A stretch of 62,812 nt of DNA, taken from Bacteroidota bacterium. Lineage in GTDB: Bacteria > Bacteroidota > Bacteroidia > Bacteroidales > ML635J-15. Where the stretch lies: contig JAKQEK010000043.1 of the NCBI GenBank assembly GCA_029558535.1, positions 1-62,812 of the forward strand, given 5' to 3'. Both the position numbers and the translations under genes were made by a program. Below are positions 35,122 to 43,613 of this stretch, piece after piece; within the stretch, counting starts at the first letter, position 1; each line of letters opens with the position of its first letter. Under the pieces are notes generated by a model. It ran no database searches. It had not been told where the DNA came from and saw nothing but the letters and a program-made list of their open reading frames with translations.

Positions 35122-35130
35122 AAATCTTAA
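34963..35130 (+). pseudogene. Truncated GIY-YIG nuclease gene
   Basis: ATG 34963 opens a 55-codon frame identical in protein sequence to residues 1-53 of the GIY-YIG protein at 34524, then ends in KS-stop. The C-terminal helix with the metal-binding Glu (ERKIKN) is missing, so it should be inactive. All seven nucleotide differences from the first copy are silent. It ends 6 bp before the converging glycosyltransferase gene. Confidence 0.8.
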
Positions 35131-35136
35131 TACTAA

Positions 35137-36132
35137 TTATTTATATCCAACGACCTCATTTACATAATCTGCTATCGCAAGGCTATCCTGTTTTTGCATA
35201 CAGTCGAAATGTTTTTTTGGACAGCTTTTATGCCCTAATTTAGAGCATGGACGACATTTTAAATCTTTAATTTCAAAAATTCTCGACTTTTCTCCGGGTA
35301 AATATGGATACATACCAAATTGTGGAATTGTATTTCCCCAAACGGAGACAATATCTTTTTTAAATGCTGCAGCAATATGCATAATCCCAGTATCATGTGT
35401 TATAACCACAGCTGATTGTTCAACCAGAGAAGCAGATTGATTCAGGCTTAATTTACCGCACATATTTAATGTGTTTTTACAATTCACATTTATTGATTTC
35501 GCATTTTCAAAATCTTCGTCAGCCCCTAATAAAATAACCGTATGATTAATTTTATTACAAATCTCAATAATCTTTCCTACAGGGAGTTTCTTCGTTTCAT
35601 GCTGACCACCAATTGCAAATGCAACAAATTTTTTATTAGATTCAATCCCAAAATCTTTTATTTGTACTTTATCCGATTCATTAATGAAATAATCCAATCC
35701 CAACATATCGTTTTTTACGTCAAATAACTTAACTGCTTCAAAGTAGCGATCAACAATGTGAACATCAGGAAGTTTGTCTATTTTAAGATTTACCATTAGC
35801 CATTTTTCGCGATTAAGCTTAGGAAAACTGAAATCCATAACTTTAAGACGGTTTTTGAAACGCCAAGACCTTAAGCTTTTGTGTAAGTCAATAATATAAT
35901 CAAAACCTTCATTCTTAAGTTTTTCAATAGTTTTACTATAGGATTCTAATACATGTACCTTATCAATATACGGATTATTCTCTAAAATTACAGCATACTG
36001 TGGTTTGGTAAGATAATGAACAACAGCACCTTCCACTTGTTGTTTTAAACATCTTACTATTGGAGAGGTTAATACAATATCACCAATACTGCTAAAACGA
36101 ATAATTAAAAACTTAATTTCCTTTTCATCCAT
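35137..36132 (-). CDS. Glycosyltransferase family 9 (heptosyltransferase-like)
   Basis: 331 residues. The GT9 family transfers ADP-heptose to lipooligosaccharide core. N-terminal FLIIRFSSIGDIVLTSPIVR is the acceptor-side signature. The C-terminal nucleotide-sugar site includes FVAFAIGGQHETKKLP, ITHDTGIMHIAAAF and VSVWGNT. The end has a Cys cluster (CRPCSKLGHKSCPKKHFDC), common in Bacteroidota GT9 proteins. It probably acts in LPS core assembly with the heptose kinase at 51246. A shared inverted repeat covers its start codon and that of the divergent gene. Confidence 0.87.
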   Translation of the reverse strand: MDEKEIKFLIIRFSSIGDIVLTSPIVRCLKQQVEGAVVHYLTKPQYAVILENNPYIDKVHVLESYSKTIEKLKNEGFDYIIDLHKSLRSWRFKNRLKVMDFSFPKLNREKWLMVNLKIDKLPDVHIVDRYFEAVKLFDVKNDMLGLDYFINESDKVQIKDFGIESNKKFVAFAIGGQHETKKLPVGKIIEICNKINHTVILLGADEDFENAKSINVNCKNTLNMCGKLSLNQSASLVEQSAVVITHDTGIMHIAAAFKKDIVSVWGNTIPQFGMYPYLPGEKSRIFEIKDLKCRPCSKLGHKSCPKKHFDCMQKQDSLAIADYVNEVVGYK

Positions 36133-36204
36133 TTAGCAAAAGTAAAAAAATCTTTTCTTCTTGCTGATTTCCTTTCGGGTCTTTTTTTTACTTTTGTTAA
36201 ATGG
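36129..36204. promoter_or_regulatory. Inverted-repeat divergent promoters with possible leaderless starts
   Basis: Arms 36129-36150 and 36183-36204 (22 bp, one mismatch, 32-bp spacer) each run from a T-tract through TACTTTTG (a perfect TAnnTTTG -7 element; minus strand 36137-36144, plus strand 36189-36196) to the ATG of the gene on that side. Only 4 bases separate each -7 element from the ATG, so mRNAs would begin at or very near the start codon. No -33 element is clear. Confidence 0.55.
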
Positions 36205-36524
36205 AATGTCCAAATTGTCATAAAACCGGAAATGCATTCATGCGCATTTTTTCTCGCAGAGGAAATACCGGATCTCGTTTTTGCACATATTGTAATGCAG
36301 AGGTAAAATTAGTTTATAACTGGAAAAGAATTTTCCTTTTAGTTGCCATTGTTATTTTAGTTTTAATCGTATTAAACTTCGTTTTACAGTATCTTGGATG
36401 GCCGGGCATAACGGGAGGTTTTGCCGGTGGAATGGCCGGAGCAGTTATCGCAATTATGATGCGGCGCCCACCTTATTTAAAAATTGAACTCGTTTCAAAA
36501 AACAAGAAAAAAAGCAGGAACTAA
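36201..36524 (+). CDS. Zinc-ribbon small membrane protein
   Basis: 107 residues. The N-terminus has a four-cysteine ribbon, CPNCHKTG at 3-10 and FCTYC near 27-31. Two hydrophobic segments follow (FLLVAIVILVLIVLNFVLQY and a Gly-rich ITGGFAGGMAGAVIAIMM), then a basic tail. Function unknown; I do not recognise a named family. It sits 2 bp upstream of the DnaQ-UvrC-like nuclease gene and may be translated with it. Confidence 0.75.
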   Translation: MECPNCHKTGNAFMRIFSRRGNTGSRFCTYCNAEVKLVYNWKRIFLLVAIVILVLIVLNFVLQYLGWPGITGGFAGGMAGAVIAIMMRRPPYLKIELVSKNKKKSRN

Positions 36525-36526
36525 TT

Positions 36527-37900
36527 ATGTCTCAACTGTTTTCGGTAGTAGATATTGAAACAACCGGTGGTGTTAGCCGTACTGAAAAGATTACCGAAAT
36601 CGCAATTTATATTACTGATGGATATAAAATAATCGATGAATTTTCAAGTCTGGTAAATCCGGAAAAAAGAGTTCCCCCCTTTATCACTTCTCTTACAGGA
36701 ATTACTAATGAAATGCTCGAAGATGCACCAAAGTTTTATGAAATTGCTCAAAAAATAGTGGAAATTACACGAGACACTGTGTTTGTAGCTCATAATGTAA
36801 GTTTCGACTACGGTTTTGTTAAACAGGAATTTGCACAATTGGGTTATAATTTTCGGTTAAACACTTTATGTACCATCCAGTTAAGCCGAAAACTATTTCC
36901 GGGACACCGCTCATATAGTTTAGGTAATATTTGCAATGATTTGAATATAAATATAGAGAACCGACATCGTGCAGCCGGAGATGCAAAAGCTACTACCATA
37001 TTATTCAACAAACTTTATAATCTTGATTTAAATGAAAATGAGGGTATTAATATTAATGGTTTTTCCGTAAATGGTTTAAACCAAGAACTTGACCTTAAAA
37101 AAGTTAAAAATCTCCCTGAGAAATGCGGTGTTTATTATTTTTATAATGAAGAAAACGATCTTATATATATCGGTAAAAGTAAAAATATTTATTCTCGCGT
37201 ATTAACCCATCTCCGAAATGAAAAGACAAAAAAGGGGCTTAATATGCGTAATGAAATTGCAGACATTGACTTCGAACTAACAGGCTGCGAACTTATAGCT
37301 TTGTTAAAAGAGTCTCACGAAATTAAGAACAACAAGCCTAAATACAATAAAGCTCAGAGACGCACAATTAATAACTGGGGAATATTCAGTACAGAAAATG
37401 AAAGCGGATACCTCTGTTTTTATATAAAACATTTAAATGAAAGTGAAGATAATTGTCTGAATGTATTTTCATCGAGAAATGCAGCAATTGATTCGTTGCA
37501 GTTTTATTGCACAAAATACGAGCTGTGTCAAAAATTGTGTGGACTATATTCAAGTGCAGGGGCTTGTTTTTATTATGGGCTTGGCGAATGTAAAGGTGCT
37601 TGTTGCGAGGAGGAACCTGCAGATGAATATAATAAACGTGCCAACAGATTTATTGACGAAATCAGCATAAATTTACAAAATTCTTACATCATTTTTGAGA
37701 ATTGCGATAATGAACAAATTGGTGTTGTTGCAATAAAACAAAATAAATATATGGGCTACGGATTTGCAGATAAAGAAATCCCTTTAATTCCTTACAATAT
37801 TGATGATATTATTAAGCGATATCCTGACAACAAAGATGTAAGGCAAATAATCAGGACATATCTTAAGACAAAAAACAATTACAGAATAATTAATTGTTAA
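36527..37900 (+). CDS. DnaQ-like 3'-5' exonuclease fused to a UvrC-like GIY-YIG domain
   Basis: 457 residues. Residues 1-165 are a DEDDh exonuclease: VVDIETTGG (ExoI), HNVSFDYGF (ExoII) and HRAAGDAKA (ExoIII). From about 195 a UvrC-type GIY-YIG domain follows: CGVYYFYNEENDLIYIGKSK with NIYSRVLTHL. The C-terminal part has a Cys-rich segment (LCQKLCGLY, CKGACC) like the region after GIY-YIG in UvrC/Cho proteins. Such fusions occur in Bacteroidota and Actinobacteria and are thought to act in DNA repair. The GIY-YIG domain is unrelated in context to the small tRNA-linked one at 34524. Confidence 0.9.
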   Translation: MSQLFSVVDIETTGGVSRTEKITEIAIYITDGYKIIDEFSSLVNPEKRVPPFITSLTGITNEMLEDAPKFYEIAQKIVEITRDTVFVAHNVSFDYGFVKQEFAQLGYNFRLNTLCTIQLSRKLFPGHRSYSLGNICNDLNINIENRHRAAGDAKATTILFNKLYNLDLNENEGININGFSVNGLNQELDLKKVKNLPEKCGVYYFYNEENDLIYIGKSKNIYSRVLTHLRNEKTKKGLNMRNEIADIDFELTGCELIALLKESHEIKNNKPKYNKAQRRTINNWGIFSTENESGYLCFYIKHLNESEDNCLNVFSSRNAAIDSLQFYCTKYELCQKLCGLYSSAGACFYYGLGECKGACCEEEPADEYNKRANRFIDEISINLQNSYIIFENCDNEQIGVVAIKQNKYMGYGFADKEIPLIPYNIDDIIKRYPDNKDVRQIIRTYLKTKNNYRIINC

Positions 37901-37945
37901 AGAAATAAAACTTCAAGTATAATAATGCTAGTTTATTAGAATTAT

Positions 37946-37953
37946 TATTTTTG
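37946..37953 (+). promoter_or_regulatory. -7 element upstream of the 37993 gene
   Basis: TATTTTTG matches TAnnTTTG, 39 bases before the start codon. No clear -33 element is visible. Confidence 0.4.
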
Positions 37954-37992
37954 TATAAATAAATTAATGTTTAATAATAAAACTCTTTAACT

Positions 37993-38625
37993 ATGAAAAA
38001 ACTAACTATTTTAATTTCAATGTTCTTCCTATTGTTTGCAGGAACACAATCTTTTGCCCAACTTGAATTTAACGACATGAATTGCTCGACTCTTATGCTG
38101 CGTGAAGGTTTAGTCCTTGTTTACGGCGTTAATTATAACGGAACAGAATATGACTTCATTATGACAATAAAAGAATTATCTGAAACAAGAATTGAATACT
38201 CTTACAGAATGACAAATGCTTATGCAACTAATGGAAATATAATAATGTCAGAAGATGCTTTACTTAACGCAACATCACACTACAATTATTTCAGTGGTGG
38301 TACTGTTGAACTAACTGACATGACATCGGTATGGATGAGTAAAAAAGTATTTGATGAATTGACCGGCGAACTGGGAAAAACTACCATTTCGGTTGATGGA
38401 GGAAAGACTCAGGTAGAATTGAATGCTATTGAAGTTGGTTACGATTTCTCATTATACAATGATATAAGTAAGAAACAATTCGACAACATCGGTTATTTCT
38501 ACGCTGAAACAGAAGACCAACAGATAAAATATTGGGTTCATTACAGTGAACAAAATCCAATAATATTAAAAATGGATTTAGGCTGGCAAATATGTTTAAA
38601 AGAAATACGTGACAGTGAGGAGTAA
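37993..38625 (+). CDS. Secreted protein of unknown function
   Basis: 210 residues. Signal peptide (MKKLTILISMFFLLFAGTQSFAQ). The mature part looks like a beta-rich periplasmic or surface domain; GLVLVYGVNYNGTEYDFIMTI and YSYRMTNAYATNGNIIMS are typical alternating patterns. There is no lipobox and no T9SS sorting domain. I recognise no family. It stands alone with a -7 element (37946-37953) upstream and converges on the EEP membrane protein gene. Confidence 0.7.
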   Translation: MKKLTILISMFFLLFAGTQSFAQLEFNDMNCSTLMLREGLVLVYGVNYNGTEYDFIMTIKELSETRIEYSYRMTNAYATNGNIIMSEDALLNATSHYNYFSGGTVELTDMTSVWMSKKVFDELTGELGKTTISVDGGKTQVELNAIEVGYDFSLYNDISKKQFDNIGYFYAETEDQQIKYWVHYSEQNPIILKMDLGWQICLKEIRDSEE

Positions 38626-38665
38626 TAACGATTTTAATTATTAAAATAGTTTTACTTAATTCTGT

Positions 38666-39745
38666 TTATTTTTTATCAAATTCGGCAACAACAGGATAGT
38701 GATCTGATAATTCTTGTTGTATTATTTTGTGCGAGGTACATTTGTAATTTTTGTTGTAAAGGATATAGTCAATTCTTTGTTTTATTTTAAAATTGTCCCA
38801 TGTATATCCGGGGTATTTTCCTTTTGATGAATAAGAATCCCGTAATCCTTTGGCCATTGTAAAGTAAGTGTATGTTAATGGCCCGTCATTAAAATCGCCA
38901 CAAACAAAAACCGGATAATTACACGAATCTATTGATGCTCTTACTATCTCGACTTGTGCACTTCGCTTAACTAATGACTTTAAGTATTTTTTTAGGACTA
39001 TTTTCATCTTTAAATTTTCATCTGCTTCAGTAAATTCTTCAATTACCGTATAATCATTTTGGTTAAGCTGAATAGACTGCAAATGGCAGTTATATATCCT
39101 GACAGTATCACCCAAAACAAGCAAATCATTATAAATAAAAGCATTCCTCGAATTCTCAAACTGATGTGAATAGGAATTTATTATCTCAAAACGTGAAATT
39201 GTTGCAAGTCCATAATTTTGCCCCCCCACTGCCGTAGATGTCGTAAACCTGTAATCATAGTTTGCATTTAAAACAATTTTTACAGAATCGAGGGTAATGA
39301 AATTTTTATCCGACTTGTTCCAGTACACCTCCTGTAAGCAAATAATATCAGGATTTTCTTCTTTAATGATTCTAATTATTCCGGCTTTAATGTTGGTATT
39401 TTGCTGCCAGTTATATAAACCAAATACCATTACATTATATGTCATTATTTTAAAGTCACCCGGTTTTGATTCAGCCCCAAAAAATGACAGGATGGGAAAT
39501 ATAAGACCAATAAACTTCACTCCTGCAACTATTGATAAGGCTGAAATTAAAGAATATTTCCATTTTAAAAAAATCCACAAAACTACAAATACTATATTTG
39601 TAATAAGCAAGCCCGTATAAATAAATGGAAATAATGAGACAACTAAAGTTTTTGCTGGAGAAATAAAAACTGAAAAATAGCAGGCAATTAACATCATTGC
39701 TACAACAATGTTAGTTATTAATACTATTCTTTTAAATGTTTTCAC
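38666..39745 (-). CDS. Membrane-anchored endonuclease/exonuclease/phosphatase family protein
   Basis: 359 residues. Three N-terminal membrane helices (about 5-95) precede an EEP domain. Landmarks are KIMTYNVMVFGLYNW, DIICLQEVYWNK (metal Glu), RIYNCHLQSIQL, FVCGDFNDGPLTY and LSDHYPVVAEF at the end. The catalytic domain probably faces the periplasm. Substrate unknown. Last gene of a run with two rhomboids and mutL; its start is 4 bp from the neighbouring stop. Confidence 0.87.
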   Translation of the reverse strand: MKTFKRIVLITNIVVAMMLIACYFSVFISPAKTLVVSLFPFIYTGLLITNIVFVVLWIFLKWKYSLISALSIVAGVKFIGLIFPILSFFGAESKPGDFKIMTYNVMVFGLYNWQQNTNIKAGIIRIIKEENPDIICLQEVYWNKSDKNFITLDSVKIVLNANYDYRFTTSTAVGGQNYGLATISRFEIINSYSHQFENSRNAFIYNDLLVLGDTVRIYNCHLQSIQLNQNDYTVIEEFTEADENLKMKIVLKKYLKSLVKRSAQVEIVRASIDSCNYPVFVCGDFNDGPLTYTYFTMAKGLRDSYSSKGKYPGYTWDNFKIKQRIDYILYNKNYKCTSHKIIQQELSDHYPVVAEFDKK

Positions 39746-39748
39746 AAC

Positions 39749-40648
39749 TTACTTTTTATTACTTGCTCTAAATAATCTGTCTTTCTCTTCGGAAGACAAA
39801 CTTCCATAACCCGACTTTGCAATTTTTTCTAGTATTTTATCTATTTCATCCTGATTTGCTTTTTTTCTTGCATTATACTCCATATCAGATTCGGGAGCAT
39901 TAGTTTTCTTTGCTTTATTTCGATATTTGACTTTAATTTCTCTATCCGGAATAAAAAACTCCTTAATTCCGTACAAAAATCTAGAAAGCCAGATAGTAAT
40001 ATCTGTACCTTTTTTATAATTCATAATAAATATAAATCCCATAAAAGCCCCACCTAAATGAGCAATATGTCCCCCTGCATTATCAATAGGAATACTTATT
40101 AAATCAATTACAATAATTATTAGAGCCAGATATTTAAGTTTAACTTTCCCGAAAAAGAACATATACACTTCTTGGTTGGGAACTAAGCTAGCAACTGAAA
40201 TTACAATTGCCATAACGGAAGCAGAGGCTCCCAAAGCAACTGAAAAATATTTAATGAATGAAAATGCCGGAATTGTATTAAAAGCAAGGATATAGAATAT
40301 AGCCCCTGAAATTCCTCCCATTAAATACATACTCAACAATTGTCTTTGAGAAAGGTATTGCAGAAACAATTTCCCAAACCAGAAAAACACCATGAGATTA
40401 AACAATATATGTAAAAAACTTTCGTGGGTAAACATATAAGTTATAACTGTCCATGGTTTTAGCAAAATTGATGACGTATCAGCCGGAACAGCAAGAAATT
40501 CTACTAAATCGAAAGATTTTATGCCGGCTAAAAACAATACGGCATTTGTAAGATGAATTAGTACAAAGACAATCAGATTAATATAAATAAGGATATTAAA
40601 ATTATTCTTCCCTTTGAAACTGTTTTTTATTTCGTCAATAATACTCAT
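39749..40648 (-). CDS. Rhomboid family intramembrane serine protease
   Basis: 299 residues with six or more membrane helices. The catalytic Ser is in VALGASASVMAI (GASAS rather than the common GASGA) and the catalytic His in GGHIAHLGGAFMGF. The loop TVITYMFTHESFLHILFNLM matches the rhomboid L1/TM2 region. A cytosolic C-terminal tail of about 90 residues, charged and with a coiled-coil look, is extra. It directly abuts a second rhomboid gene. Confidence 0.9.
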   Translation of the reverse strand: MSIIDEIKNSFKGKNNFNILIYINLIVFVLIHLTNAVLFLAGIKSFDLVEFLAVPADTSSILLKPWTVITYMFTHESFLHILFNLMVFFWFGKLFLQYLSQRQLLSMYLMGGISGAIFYILAFNTIPAFSFIKYFSVALGASASVMAIVISVASLVPNQEVYMFFFGKVKLKYLALIIIVIDLISIPIDNAGGHIAHLGGAFMGFIFIMNYKKGTDITIWLSRFLYGIKEFFIPDREIKVKYRNKAKKTNAPESDMEYNARKKANQDEIDKILEKIAKSGYGSLSSEEKDRLFRASNKK

Positions 40649-41371
40649 TTAATTCCAACGATTAAATTTCCATTTATTCCAAAACATAAAGAAAATAAAT
40701 CCAAATATTATACCTCCCAAATGTGCAAAATGAGCTACGTTTCCCGAACCATCCATTACATAACCAATTACTAATGCAACAACCGCAATATATTTTCCTT
40801 TAATTGGAATAGGTGGAAACAATAATTGTAATTGAGCATTTGGAAAGGCCATTCCAAATGCAGTTAATAATCCGAAAATTGCACCTGAGGCTCCAACAGT
40901 TGGTGTATTTATTATTATATTCAAATCTCTCATACTTGCATCAATATAATTTTTACCTTGCAGCAAAACGCTTGAGCCATCCTTTAAAACCATTTCGATT
41001 TGATCGGGATTCATTTTAGAAATTAACGAATTTATTTCGATATTAATAACAAGCAAATGTACAGCAGCGGCTCCTAATCCTGTAAAAAAATAAAAAAATA
41101 AAAACCGTTTAGGTCCCCACATATCTTCGAGGATTTTCCCAAACATATAAAGAGCAAACATATTAAATAAAAGATGCCAAAAACTCCCGTGCATAAACAT
41201 GTGTGTAACAAGTTGATAAGGCTGAAAGAAATCTGATTTAAAACTGTACAAAGCCAATCTCATTCCCAATTCGGGCATTAACATCTTAAACACAAACAAA
41301 ATGATATTTATAATCAATAATGTTTTTACTACAGGAGGTAAATCAAAAAGTCCTTGTCTTTGAAAATTCAT
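40649..41371 (-). CDS. Rhomboid family intramembrane serine protease
   Basis: 240 residues, six membrane helices. Catalytic Ser in TVGASGAIFGLLTAFG, catalytic His in HFAHLGGIIFGF, and HMFMHGSFWHLLFNMFALY is the conserved early block. An insertion of about 35 residues (SKMNPDQIEMVLKDGSSVLL) lies between the second and third helices. It is 1 bp from the other rhomboid and 6 bp from mutL, in one transcript. Confidence 0.92.
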   Translation of the reverse strand: MNFQRQGLFDLPPVVKTLLIINIILFVFKMLMPELGMRLALYSFKSDFFQPYQLVTHMFMHGSFWHLLFNMFALYMFGKILEDMWGPKRFLFFYFFTGLGAAAVHLLVINIEINSLISKMNPDQIEMVLKDGSSVLLQGKNYIDASMRDLNIIINTPTVGASGAIFGLLTAFGMAFPNAQLQLLFPPIPIKGKYIAVVALVIGYVMDGSGNVAHFAHLGGIIFGFIFFMFWNKWKFNRWN

Positions 41372-41377
41372 AATCTG

Positions 41378-43207
41378 TTAATTTAGTTTCTTTTCAATTT
41401 CATCAATATTAATAATTTCCAGTATTTTTTTCCCGTCAACAGTATAATTATGATTTACACACGACATTAGTTTATAAAAAAGTTCTTGCATCTCTTCTTC
41501 CCTCAACACTTTTCCTATTTTAAAAGCTGCTGTTTTAGCAAGCGAAAGGGCAATTTTCTCATTTAACACCATTTCGGCCGAACCGGAAACCTCACCTAAA
41601 ACATAAACCATTTGTTCGATAGTTTTTAGCGGATCTATATCTGTTAAATCTCCCGGAACACCCCTTATTTCAAATTTATCTTTACCTATTAAGGCTATTT
41701 CAAAACCTATATTGTTAAGTTCGGTTATAACTTCAATCAAAACAGCCCTTTCGTCAGGTCCAGGTTCATAAATAACAGGAAATAAAGATTTTTGCACAAC
41801 TCCTTTTCGGGTTTCAAGTAAGCCCAAAAATTTTTCGAACAAAATTCTTTCATGTGCTCTTTTCTGATCTATTACAATCATCCCTGATTTACCTGAAGTA
41901 AGAATATATTTATTTTTTAGTTGAAAGAAAACATTCTTAGTTTGACTTGATATTTGATTCTGTTCCGGAATAAGTTGATTGCTCTCAAGGAAAGTTTTTT
42001 CCTGTGGTAAATAAAAATCATCTGGTGTCTTCTGAGTATTCTCTGAATAAAGACTTTGCCAATTCTTTGGTGGACTATTTGATACTCTGTTATATGCAGT
42101 GGATTCAAATGGATTATAATCAGGATTTATAGCTATAGCCGGTGGTTTTACACTCGTTTTTGATGTCAAATGAGCATCTCTGGTAATGTTTTCCTCAAAA
42201 TCAAGTCCGGGAATAATATTAAATTTACCAAGAGCCTCCTTAACTGTGGCGTTCAGAATTTGAAAAATAGCCTGTTCGTCTTCGAACTTAATTTCAGTTT
42301 TTGTAGGATGAATATTAATATCTATACTAGCGGGACTTGTTTCAAAATAAATAAAAAACGATGGGTGCTCACCTTCAGCTATCAGCTTATCATAAGCCAT
42401 GGTAACAGATTTTCTAAAGTAAGGATGTAACATATATCTGTTATTTACAAAGAAAAACTGTTCAGAAGTTGATTTACGTGACCTTTCGGGTTTAGCAATA
42501 AAACCCGTGATATTAATTAGCGAAGTTTCAACACTTAAATTAATTAAATGCTGATTAAGTGATTTTCCGAATACACTGACTATTCTTTGTCTTAGGTTTT
42601 CGGGAGACAATTTAAGAAGGGTATTGTTATCACAAACAACTAAAAACGATAATTCCGGATGAGCAAGTACAATTCGATATACTTCGTTTAAGATATTTCT
42701 GTTTTCTACATTATCTGTTTTTAAAAACTTTCTTCTTGCCGGAATATTAAAGAACAGATTTTTGACCATAAAATTTGATCCCTTTGAGCAACTTACAGGA
42801 TCTTGTGACAACACTTCTGAACCGCTTATAATTACATGTGTTCCCACGTCATCGTTTTCACGCCTGGTTTTCAATTCAACTGTAGCAACGGCCGCAATTG
42901 ATGCCAAAGCTTCGCCCCTGAAACCCATCGTTCTAATAGCGAATAAATCTTTTGCTTCAGAAATTTTTGAAGTTGCATGACGTTCAAAAGCCATTCTGGC
43001 ATCAACAGGTGACATCCCAATTCCGTCATCAATTATTTGAATCAGAGTTTTGCCGGCATCTTTGATGATAATCTGTATCTCTTTTGCTCCTGCATCAATT
43101 GCATTCTCTGTAAGTTCCTTAACAACCGAGGCAGGACGCTGAATAACTTCCCCTGCAGCAATCTGATTGGCGACAGAATCCGATAATAATTTAATAATTT
43201 CTGCCAT
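41378..43207 (-). CDS. mutL: DNA mismatch repair protein MutL
   Basis: 609 residues. The GHKL ATPase includes ELTENAIDAGA, IIDDGIGM and TMGFRGEALASIA. The C-terminal domain has DQKRAHERILFE (447-458), in which the endonuclease motif DQHA(X)2E(X)4E keeps Asp, Gln and both Glu but has Lys and Arg for His and Ala. The nicking activity is therefore uncertain. MutL couples MutS mismatch recognition to strand removal. The start codon overlaps the stop of the small gene upstream. Confidence 0.95.
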   Translation of the reverse strand: MAEIIKLLSDSVANQIAAGEVIQRPASVVKELTENAIDAGAKEIQIIIKDAGKTLIQIIDDGIGMSPVDARMAFERHATSKISEAKDLFAIRTMGFRGEALASIAAVATVELKTRRENDDVGTHVIISGSEVLSQDPVSCSKGSNFMVKNLFFNIPARRKFLKTDNVENRNILNEVYRIVLAHPELSFLVVCDNNTLLKLSPENLRQRIVSVFGKSLNQHLINLSVETSLINITGFIAKPERSRKSTSEQFFFVNNRYMLHPYFRKSVTMAYDKLIAEGEHPSFFIYFETSPASIDINIHPTKTEIKFEDEQAIFQILNATVKEALGKFNIIPGLDFEENITRDAHLTSKTSVKPPAIAINPDYNPFESTAYNRVSNSPPKNWQSLYSENTQKTPDDFYLPQEKTFLESNQLIPEQNQISSQTKNVFFQLKNKYILTSGKSGMIVIDQKRAHERILFEKFLGLLETRKGVVQKSLFPVIYEPGPDERAVLIEVITELNNIGFEIALIGKDKFEIRGVPGDLTDIDPLKTIEQMVYVLGEVSGSAEMVLNEKIALSLAKTAAFKIGKVLREEEMQELFYKLMSCVNHNYTVDGKKILEIINIDEIEKKLN

Positions 43208-43530
43208 TATTTGCTGAAAAATTTAATAACAGAACTTAAATCTGAAGTAATTATTATATATGCAAGACAAAATAAAATGCCGATTATTACAAATAATCTT
43301 ATCGTTGAGCTTCTGGTGCGAAAAGCTGTTCTTGGCATTTTTGGTCTGAAACTACCTTTTATTGAACTTCCGGGCTTAACTTCCTGATCTCCATCTAAGG
43401 GAGGTTTACCCATCGACTGTCTTAATTCATTAAGTTTTTCTTTCCTTTCTTCTTTTTCAGGATCATAAAACCTTGGTTTATAATCAAATACATTATATTG
43501 AGGTAATTTGAAAAAGCTTCCTACTCCCAT
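43207..43530 (-). CDS. Small protein with C-terminal membrane helix
   Basis: 107 residues. The N-terminal 75 residues are polar and basic (YKPRFYDPEKEERKEKLNEL); one membrane helix follows (LFVIIGILFCLAYIIITS). A tail-anchored protein of unknown function, seen before mutL in Bacteroidota in my recollection. It overlaps mutL by one base, so expression is likely coupled. Confidence 0.7.
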   Translation of the reverse strand: MGVGSFFKLPQYNVFDYKPRFYDPEKEERKEKLNELRQSMGKPPLDGDQEVKPGSSIKGSFRPKMPRTAFRTRSSTIRLFVIIGILFCLAYIIITSDLSSVIKFFSK

Positions 43531-43543
43531 AATACTTTTTTTA

Positions 43544-43551
43544 CAAAATTA
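43544..43551 (-). promoter_or_regulatory. -7 element for the mutL-rhomboid operon
   Basis: TAATTTTG on the minus strand matches TAnnTTTG, 14 bases upstream of the ATG of the small gene before mutL. A weak TTCG lies at about -33. Confidence 0.4.
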
Positions 43552-43613
43552 CGATTTTTTTTCGATTTTCCGAAAACCATTCCCATTATCATTCCATCAA
43601 TAAATGGCTTTAA

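Noticed and set aside
38631..38647. AT-only palindrome between convergent genes as terminator
   Set aside because: Its stem has no G or C pairs, so it is too weak to claim.
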